Positions 43,320 to 49,198 of a stretch of DNA of 58,102 nucleotides are shown here, piece by piece. Every line of letters starts with the position of its first letter. Within the stretch, counting starts at the first letter, position 1. Source of the stretch: Sphingobium sp. C100 (GTDB taxonomy: Bacteria; Pseudomonadota; Alphaproteobacteria; Sphingomonadales; Sphingomonadaceae); contig NZ_AYOY01000136.1 in the NCBI RefSeq assembly GCF_000508185.1, positions 1 through 58,102 of the forward strand. The letters are read 5' to 3'. The position numbers were made by a program, and so were the translations under genes. Under the pieces are notes generated by a model that was given only the letters and a program-made list of their open reading frames with translations, was not told the origin of the DNA and made no database searches.

Positions 43320-43715
43320 TCAGCTCGATGCCAGACGCGCGGATTGCACGGGACGGAACATCTCCGCCCGGCTCTTCATCAGATCGGTGAGCCAGCAAAG
43401 ATGCGACGCAGCGTCCGGGAGAGGGAGTTCGGCAACCGTATCGAACAGCGCCCGCTGGTAGGGAGAGCTCCGATCGAGAATGTCCCTAAGCCCCAGCCGG
43501 GCTGGACTCTCCTCGTCGACGATTTGTGCATTAGCCTCTCGCGCGGCGTCGAGAAACGCCTCTGCAAGCTCTTGCGCCTCGTAATAGCCGCCGTCGAGAC
43601 CTTCGGACCGCGCAACATGCGCCAGCTTGCGGCGCACGAACACGATCTCAGGGTCACCTGTTGCGTCATCGAGCGGCAGGTTGAAGTCGAAATCAGCGAG
43701 ATATTTTTCGATCAT
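43320..43715 (-). CDS. Hypothetical acidic helical protein
   Basis: A 131-residue protein from ATG 43715 (MIEKYLADFDFNLPLDDATG). The frame is open to 43907, but the upstream part is not convincing. It is rich in acidic and helical segments (YYEAQELAEAFLDAAREANA, SRAEMFRPVQ) and has no signal peptide. No recognised domain. The ribosome-binding site is weak. It runs opposite to the cargo array and ends before a hairpin at 43224-43255. Confidence 0.65.
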   Translation of the reverse strand: MIEKYLADFDFNLPLDDATGDPEIVFVRRKLAHVARSEGLDGGYYEAQELAEAFLDAAREANAQIVDEESPARLGLRDILDRSSPYQRALFDTVAELPLPDAASHLCWLTDLMKSRAEMFRPVQSARLASS

Positions 43716-43922
43716 AATGCACCCATGCTTTCGGAGCGCATCAGAACATTTTGCGAACAAAATTACAAGCGGACAATCGCGCCGGTTGTCCCGGACAGGC
43801 GCAATTCGTGGTTGCCCATGGTCTCTCGCACCCGTTGGCGGCCTCCCCATCCGAAGCGCATGCGGCCACCTTGGCGCGGGGCGCGGCGAGGACGCCGCAC
43901 CCCGCAATCACCGTCGAACCAA

Positions 43923-44178
43923 GTCGTTCATCGCATCCAGAGCCACCTTTCGCAGTGTCTCGGCGTGACGGAACCGAACCGCTGTCGCAAGGGCTGCCTC
44001 CGGGCAAGAAGTTCTAGGAGATAAGAGGCCTGTCGACGGAATTACTTGATCCAAAGGTGTCGACAGGCCTCTTATCTCCTAGAACTTCTAAAGCCCGCAG
44101 CGCGACGTCCCTTGCGCCATCGGTCCGGTCCCGCCCCTTGAGCCCCGGCGAAAGGCGGCTCCGGATGCGATGAACGAC
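43923..44178. repeat. 256-bp near-palindrome with perfect 31-bp inner arms
   Basis: The inner arms 44007-44037 and 44059-44089 are exact reverse complements (31 bp), around a 21-bp A/T-richer spacer. Outside them, 43923-44006 and 44090-44178 are still largely reverse-complementary; for example GTCGTTCATCGCATCC at 43923 matches the reverse complement at the far right end, with further matches at CCTTTCGC and CGCAAGGG. No gene is present. It separates two gene modules and may be a mobile palindromic element, a double terminator or a recombination remnant. Confidence 0.85.
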
Positions 44179-44280
44179 GCGCCAGGCCTCGTTCTCCGAT
44201 GATCAGGCAGGAATGCCTCCGGCATGCTTTTCTTGATTGAGGGCCGCTATCGCGTCCTCTTTTGTGGCTCAGGCTCACCA

Positions 44281-44299
44281 GACACGATGAAATCGTGTC
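44281..44299. promoter_or_regulatory. Candidate operator upstream of the DUF736 gene
   Basis: GACACGAT and ATCGTGTC are perfect 8-base complements around GAA, about 95 bases before the DUF736 start. The surrounding 44270-44350 is A/T-rich, as in a promoter. It could bind a dimeric repressor. Between 44179 and 44394 I see no gene. Confidence 0.45.
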
Positions 44300-44394
44300 A
44301 AGAAAACAATCACATAGATGGAATGGAGCGGAGGAAGTATAAAGAAGGTGCGGAAGGGAAAGGCCCGGAAGCAAGAAATGAAGGAGTAAAGGAC

Positions 44395-44871
44395 ATGAAT
44401 ATCGGTGAGTTTAACTTGAAGAATGGCCGCCTTCTCGGTTGGATTGCCACGCACACGATCGATCTTCCCCGCTTGGGGTTGCGTTCGGTCGAAAGCGAAA
44501 ACGACCAAGCCCCGGTTTACGAAATCCTCGCGCAGAACGTCAGCAACCGCTGGGTTCAGATCGGGGCGCTTTGGGAAGCCACATCGAACAAGACCGGCGA
44601 AATCTTCCTTCAGGGAAACATCGACGATCCATCGATGCCGGAACCGCTCCCCATCGCGTTGTTCGGCACGCGAGAAGAGGGCTTCAATGTCGCATGGCGC
44701 AGGCCCAAGCGGCGGGACGACTTCGCGCCTGTTACGCGCTCGAATGGTGACAGCTACCGCGACGAACGCCCCCGCAACGCGGGCGGCATGGGGGAAAGCA
44801 CCGCTGATGACGGCGGGGAGTATGTCGGGCCGGACGCCACCCAGAAGCTGGACGACGAAATCCCGTTCTAA
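44395..44871 (+). CDS. DUF736-domain protein
   Basis: A 158-residue protein from ATG 44395, with AAGGAG eight bases upstream. The N-terminal 105 residues are a standard DUF736 domain (IGEFNLKNGRLLGWIATHTI, GNIDDPSMPEPLPIALFG, REEGFNVAWRRPKRRDDFAP); the tail is disordered and acidic. DUF736 proteins are a hallmark of alphaproteobacterial conjugative elements, of unknown function. The next gene, DUF2493, lies 81 bases downstream and is probably cotranscribed, ending at the terminator 46002. Confidence 0.92.
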   Translation: MNIGEFNLKNGRLLGWIATHTIDLPRLGLRSVESENDQAPVYEILAQNVSNRWVQIGALWEATSNKTGEIFLQGNIDDPSMPEPLPIALFGTREEGFNVAWRRPKRRDDFAPVTRSNGDSYRDERPRNAGGMGESTADDGGEYVGPDATQKLDDEIPF

Positions 44872-44952
44872 CCCAAGCCAACGACGGGCCGGGGGAGCGC
44901 TGGAACGCTTCCCCGGACCCTGACCGATGCAAGATCAATGGAGTAAGCACCC

Positions 44953-45975
44953 ATGAACAAGACCACGGCTAAGCGCAGCATTAGCAGCTTTACGGACCTG
45001 CCGGAACTCTACGCGGAGATGACGGCAACGGACGCCTTTGAAGCCTCGTTCGGCGATCCCTTGCCCCTGACCATCATCGAACCCGGCGAGGATGCGGGCG
45101 AACATTACATGCCCGACCCGCTCGCGGCACAGGCGGAATGTGGCGGCATCATTGCAGCCATGTTCGACCTGTTGACCGACACCCGGCTTGACCCGCTCGC
45201 CCCGGAAATCGCTTGGGGTTTCGTCAACAGCTTCCACTTTACCGCCGGAAAACTGGAACGGTCCGAAGACCGCCTGGCCGATACTATCCGCGACATGACG
45301 CGGCGGCTCGACCCCGGCGAAGTGTTCAACAAGGAGCTTGAAGACAAGCAACTTGAATGCCAGTCGCTTGCCGAGCAGCGCGCCGCAGTCGAAGCCATGC
45401 GCGACTATGCCGCCGCCATGTATCAGGCATGTTCGGGCCGCGCATGGACCCCGACGAAAGGCTCCAAAGCCTCCCACATCACGACCGCCAGCCAGATCAG
45501 CGCGCTAGACTTCCTGCGCGCCCGTGCCGAAAAGCGCCGCGACCGATACGAGCCGCAGGGTCCGGTCGTCGTCGTATCCGGGCCTACCGACTGGCACGAT
45601 TGGGAAATCATCTGGAACCGGCTGGACGTCATCCATGCCCGTATCCCGCACATGGCGCTTGTCACCACCGGCCAGCGCACCGGAGTAGATGCCTCCGCCG
45701 CCTCTTGGGCAGCCCGCAACGGCGTGTTCTGCATCAGCTTCGATCTGCAAGGGCGCGGGAAAGGCAAGAAGCGCGCGTTCGACCGCAACAGGGACATTCT
45801 GGACTTGCTGCCAATCGAGGCGATCCTTTGCGAAGGCTCCGGCATCCAGAACCATCTATACGAACTGTTCAACCCCAAGTCGGGCGGACGGCGCGTGCCC
45901 ACGCATGTCATCATGCGCGCCAGCCAGAAGGCCGCAACGCCCTTGCCCAAGACCCGCAGGCGCTTCGCCGCCTGA
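44953..45975 (+). CDS. DUF2493-domain (SLOG-like) protein
   Basis: A 340-residue protein (MNKTTAKRSISSFTDLP); GGAG precedes the ATG by 9 bases. Residues about 1-175 are a helical N-terminal region. From about 200 there is a DUF2493/YspA-type Rossmann-like SLOG domain: GPVVVVSGPTDWHDWEIIW, ALVTTGQRTGVDASAASWA (glycine-containing loop), then CISFDLQGRGKGKKRAFDRN. SLOG proteins bind nucleotides or nucleotide-derived ligands, but the ligand here is not known. It follows DUF736 in the same operon and is closed by a strong terminator. Confidence 0.88.
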   Translation: MNKTTAKRSISSFTDLPELYAEMTATDAFEASFGDPLPLTIIEPGEDAGEHYMPDPLAAQAECGGIIAAMFDLLTDTRLDPLAPEIAWGFVNSFHFTAGKLERSEDRLADTIRDMTRRLDPGEVFNKELEDKQLECQSLAEQRAAVEAMRDYAAAMYQACSGRAWTPTKGSKASHITTASQISALDFLRARAEKRRDRYEPQGPVVVVSGPTDWHDWEIIWNRLDVIHARIPHMALVTTGQRTGVDASAASWAARNGVFCISFDLQGRGKGKKRAFDRNRDILDLLPIEAILCEGSGIQNHLYELFNPKSGGRRVPTHVIMRASQKAATPLPKTRRRFAA

Positions 45976-46001
45976 CCCACCGCGCAAACCGCCAGAACAT
46001 G

Positions 46002-46032
46002 GCCGATGCGGCTTCGCGCCGCATCGGCTTTT
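46002..46032 (+). terminator. Rho-independent terminator after the DUF2493 gene
   Basis: GCCGATGCGGC and GCCGCATCGGC form a perfect 11-bp stem with loop TTCGC, directly followed by TTTTCTT. It is 26 bases after the stop codon. Confidence 0.92.
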
Positions 46033-46154
46033 CTTGTGCAACAGGCCGCCGCCGCACCTGACGGCGCGGCGGCAAGGATCCCAAGAAAAGGGAGAGCGCA
46101 CAGGGCGCGCGATCCCCGCTCAGGGGGAATAGTCGTGGCCCACGACATCCCCGG

Positions 46155-46391
46155 TCAGGACTTGGGAAGCGCCGCCTTGAGCGCGGCAATCGCGGTCTGC
46201 CCGTCCAACTTGACCAGAAGCCCGACCGCCTCGCGAAACTCGCGTTCCCCGATCGACTCCACCGGCAACGCGGTGACGATCGCGCCATAGCGTTCGCGCA
46301 CGCGCCGCCGCGTCGTTTCCATTTCCTCAGCCAGCTTGCGGCTCTTCTCGGCCAGATCGGCGAGCCGCTCCCTATCGGACATTTTCGGCAT
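46155..46391 (-). CDS. Small coiled-coil protein divergent from the transfer operon
   Basis: A 78-residue protein from ATG 46391 (MPKMSDRERLADLAEKS), with GAGGAAAG just upstream; an ATG at 46382 is possible. The first 45 residues form a charged coiled coil (RKLAEEMETTRRRVRERYGA). The rest is IVTALPVESIGEREFREAVG and a helical tail. Its size and place, divergent from relaxase genes and beside a putative oriT, resemble the small TraC/TraD-type accessory proteins of alphaproteobacterial plasmids. Sequence identity to those is not evident to me. Confidence 0.7.
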   Translation of the reverse strand: MPKMSDRERLADLAEKSRKLAEEMETTRRRVRERYGAIVTALPVESIGEREFREAVGLLVKLDGQTAIAALKAALPKS

Positions 46392-46620
46392 GACAGCTTT
46401 CCTCATTCACTGCCGGTCCGTCCGCCGCCCGCCTTGTCGCATGACAGGCCGCGCGTCGCAATCGCCAGAGCATCGGCAAGAGAGCCGCCCGCACCATCAT
46501 TTGGTGACGCAGCGACGCCGTCGCAGCGTGGCGAGGGACGCACGCCGCTTCGGCGTTTGTAATGCACCCTACGCACGGGTGCCTTGACCAGAAAAACACA
46601 TATAAACAAAGCGTTGCCCT

Positions 46621-46668
46621 GGCAGACGTGTCAGCCAACAGGCATTGTCCCTGGCTGACACGTCTGCC
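46621..46668. repeat. 17-bp inverted repeat sharing the TGGCAGAC motif
   Basis: GGCAGACGTGTCAGCCA (46621-46637) and TGGCTGACACGTCTGCC (46652-46668) are exact reverse complements with a 14-bp spacer. The half-site GGCAGAC recurs in the palindrome at 46718, so a single protein, such as the ribbon-helix-helix protein or a relaxosome component, could bind all sites. Confidence 0.85.
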
Positions 46669-46717
46669 GGCTCAGCGTGGGATATGCAAAAAGCCCAGCA
46701 TTTCCTTGTCCTTCCGC

Positions 46718-46735
46718 TGGCAGACAAGTCTGCCA
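46718..46735. repeat. 18-bp palindrome TGGCAGAC-AA-GTCTGCCA
   Basis: TGGCAGAC and GTCTGCCA flank a central AA. It lies just upstream of the -35 box at 46748, a fitting place for an operator that controls the transfer operon. It shares half-sites with 46621-46668. Confidence 0.8.
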
Positions 46736-46747
46736 CCTGCGATTTTC

Positions 46748-46776
46748 TTGTGATTTCGGGGCCTTTGGGCTATAAG
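46748..46776 (+). promoter_or_regulatory. Promoter of the RHH-traD-relaxase operon
   Basis: TTGTGA (46748-46753) and TATAAG (46771-46776) are separated by exactly 17 bases, a sigma-70-type arrangement. The first gene starts 48 bases after the -10 box. Confidence 0.65.
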
Positions 46777-46823
46777 GACAACGCTTCAAGACCGTCCAGG
46801 CGAAGCTCCATCGGAGCACCGCC

Positions 46824-47123
46824 TTGGCAAGAGTCACAATTCGTATCGACGACGCCCTCTATCTCCGGCTTCAACGCCGGGCGCGCAGCGTTGGCGTCAG
46901 CGTCGCCGAACTCCTCCGCCCCGCCATCGACCAGGCCGCCGATCCTCGAAGCGGCTATGTCTATACCACCCAGGACGAGATCCTGTCCGGCGTCATCCAG
47001 ACGCTCGCCATCGTCGCTGCTTCGATCCGGCGGAGATCCCCGGAAACGCTCGAAGAGGGCATGGCCGACGCCAAGCAGATGCTCAGCGATCGCGGCCTGC
47101 TCCCACCGGAGGAGCGGTCATGA
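46824..47123 (+). CDS. Ribbon-helix-helix (CopG/Arc-type) DNA-binding protein
   Basis: A 99-residue protein from the rare start TTG 46824. The choice is supported by GGAG seven bases upstream and by the immediate RHH strand MARVTIRIDDALYLRLQRRA, followed by VGVSVAELLRPAID. The remaining part (about 45-99) is helical (EEGMADAKQMLSDRGLL). It overlaps the coupling-protein gene by ATGA. RHH proteins next to relaxases act as relaxosome accessory factors and operon repressors. The palindromes at 46621-46735 are its likely targets. Confidence 0.8.
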   Translation: MARVTIRIDDALYLRLQRRARSVGVSVAELLRPAIDQAADPRSGYVYTTQDEILSGVIQTLAIVAASIRRRSPETLEEGMADAKQMLSDRGLLPPEERS

Positions 47124-49198
47124 GCATCTTCCGCAACGATACGCTGGGATCATGGACACGGGGCGGTCAGGCCATCGTTCACAATGTCCGGATGACCACG
47201 CAGGTCTTCATCCAGACCATGCTCGCCGGGCTCGCAATCTGGGCGCTGGGAACGGCGTGGTATGCGTTCGAGAAGTCGACCGACTACCATCGTTTCGTCC
47301 TCGTGAAATTAGTCGAGGCGACCTTCAAGGAAGATGCCGCGCCGGGGACACATGATCCCGTCCGTTTCCGCACTCCAGAGGGGAAAGAATACTGGACCTC
47401 GGCCGACCGCCTTCTCGAATCCCCTATCGCCAAGCAGGCTCTTAAGAAGCTCGAAAAGGATCTCATTCACGGGGCCGCTATCGCCGGCGGTGGAGCGATC
47501 CTCGCCCTCATCTGGGCATGGTTCTACTTCACCCGCACGGGTCGGGGCCTGGGCTCCAACGAGTATATCCGCGGCGCCCGCTTCGGAACCACCGCGCAAG
47601 TCCGCCGCGCGCTCTGGCGGCAGAAGAAAGGGAGTTTCGCGATCGGCGGCGTCGCCATGCCCGATGCCTTCGAACCGGAGCATATTCTGATCTGCGGCGC
47701 TCCCGGAACGGGGAAGACCAACCTCATCACCACCATGCTCGAAGGCATCCGCAAGAGCGGCAAGCGCGCCATCGTCTATGACACCGCCGGGAGCTTCGTC
47801 GAGAAGTTCTACCGCGAGGGACATGATGTCCTCCTGAACCCCCTCGACCAGCGCACCGACATCTGGTCGCCCTGGGTCGATGTGCCGCGGGACTATCACT
47901 ACGACCAGATCGCGGAGTCGACGATCCCCGACAAACATGGCGATCCCTTCTGGTCGAAGTCGGCCCGCGGCACATTGGTCGCCGTCTTGCGCAAACTCGC
48001 CCGGCAGCAGCACACCCTGATTTCGGTATTGCTCGAGCGCGTGCTCCGCTCTCCGGTCGCCGATCTCGCGGCCTTCGTCAAAGGCACCGACGCTGCCGCC
48101 TTCATCTCTTCGGAGGGGGAACGGACCTCGGCGGGCATCCAGGCCGAGCTGGCCTCGGTGATGCGCAGCTTTTCCTATCTCGACGACACCACCGACGGCT
48201 TCTCGATCCGCAACTGGGTCGAGAATGAGGAAGACGATAGCTGGCTGTTCATCACCGTGAAGGCGGACCAGCTCCCGTCGCTGCGTCCCCTTATCACCGT
48301 CTGGCTCGACATCGCGATCAGTGCGATCATGAGCCTCGCGCCCAACCGCGATCGACGCCTTTATTGCGTGATCGACGAGCTGCCGACGCTCCAGAAGCTA
48401 CCCTCGCTCTCCGACTTTCTTGCCCGTGCCAGGAAATATGGCGGGTGCGGCATCCTGGGTTTCCAGAGCTACCCGCAGCTCGAAGCCACCTACGGCATTC
48501 AGGACGCCGCTGCGATCACCGGCTATTGCTCGACCTGGATCGCGCTGCGCGCCAACGACACCGCCACCGCGAAACATGTCAGCGAGAATCTCGGCCAGGT
48601 TGAGCAGGTCGAGGCCAATGAAGGCATGTCCTACGGCGTCAACGACATGCGCGATGGCGTGAACCTGTCGCGCATGCAGGTTACCCGCCCGCTAGTGATG
48701 CACACGGAGGTGACGAACCTGCCGAACCTGTCCGGCTATCTGCGCTTCGGGCGCAATCTGCCGGTCCTTCGCTTTACCGATCGCTTCAACCCGATCGCTA
48801 CTATCTGCCCCGCCTTTGTGGAGCGTGTGACGCCACCCAACAGGTTGCCGGTCGGCGGTGCGATCATCGGCCAGATGCGGGCAGCAGCACAGGCGCGCGC
48901 CGCCGCTGCGCGGGACGCAGGCAACCGCCCACCTGATACGCCGCCAGCGCCGCCCCCTCAACCGGATCTGTTCGACGAGGAAATCGACCCGGCCGATGCG
49001 ACGGGTCGTGAAGCCCCGTCCCATGTGCCGTCCGATGACAGCAAGGCAACGCCCGGCGAACCGGTCTCCGAACCGCCCACGCCAGATGATCCGGCCGGGC
49101 CTGTCACCTTCCTGGGGGCGGCGCGCGGTCGGATGAACGTGCCCTTGGAGGCGCACGCAAGATCCGATGGCCCCCGTGACCGGGCGAGGCCGGCATGA
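47120..49198 (+). CDS. traD: Type IV coupling protein (TraD/TrwB-like)
   Basis: A 692-residue coupling protein that brings the relaxase-DNA complex to the type IV secretion channel at the inner membrane. Two transmembrane helices are visible at about residues 30-48 and 117-137. The Walker A box is GAPGTGKT at 193-200, and a Walker B-like VIDE lies at 417-420, followed by ARKYGGCGILGFQSYPQLE. The C-terminal 100 residues are Pro/Asp-rich and disordered. Start and stop overlap the neighbouring genes by ATGA on both sides, so it is tightly coupled to the RHH protein and the relaxase. F-like TraD has the same order. Confidence 0.93.
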   Translation: MSIFRNDTLGSWTRGGQAIVHNVRMTTQVFIQTMLAGLAIWALGTAWYAFEKSTDYHRFVLVKLVEATFKEDAAPGTHDPVRFRTPEGKEYWTSADRLLESPIAKQALKKLEKDLIHGAAIAGGGAILALIWAWFYFTRTGRGLGSNEYIRGARFGTTAQVRRALWRQKKGSFAIGGVAMPDAFEPEHILICGAPGTGKTNLITTMLEGIRKSGKRAIVYDTAGSFVEKFYREGHDVLLNPLDQRTDIWSPWVDVPRDYHYDQIAESTIPDKHGDPFWSKSARGTLVAVLRKLARQQHTLISVLLERVLRSPVADLAAFVKGTDAAAFISSEGERTSAGIQAELASVMRSFSYLDDTTDGFSIRNWVENEEDDSWLFITVKADQLPSLRPLITVWLDIAISAIMSLAPNRDRRLYCVIDELPTLQKLPSLSDFLARARKYGGCGILGFQSYPQLEATYGIQDAAAITGYCSTWIALRANDTATAKHVSENLGQVEQVEANEGMSYGVNDMRDGVNLSRMQVTRPLVMHTEVTNLPNLSGYLRFGRNLPVLRFTDRFNPIATICPAFVERVTPPNRLPVGGAIIGQMRAAAQARAAAARDAGNRPPDTPPAPPPQPDLFDEEIDPADATGREAPSHVPSDDSKATPGEPVSEPPTPDDPAGPVTFLGAARGRMNVPLEAHARSDGPRDRARPA

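Larger units (their letters stand above)
46392..46823. other. Palindrome-rich intergenic region, candidate oriT and operators
   Basis: A 432-bp gene-free interval between divergent transfer genes. From left to right it holds a hairpin GCACCC-TACGCAC-GGGTGC (46564-46582), an A/T-rich tract (46590-46610), a 17-bp-arm inverted repeat (46621-46668), a palindrome (46718-46735) and a promoter (46748-46776). Origins of transfer usually sit next to the relaxase operon and contain such inverted repeats. The exact nick site cannot be placed from sequence alone. Confidence 0.5.

Noticed and set aside
36391..43715. CRISPR-like spacing of hairpins
   Set aside because: Hairpins are few, irregularly spaced and separated by genes; no short direct repeat array with unique spacers.
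43923..44178. Insertion sequence
   Set aside because: No transposase gene and no flanking target duplication could be seen; only the near-palindrome itself is supported.
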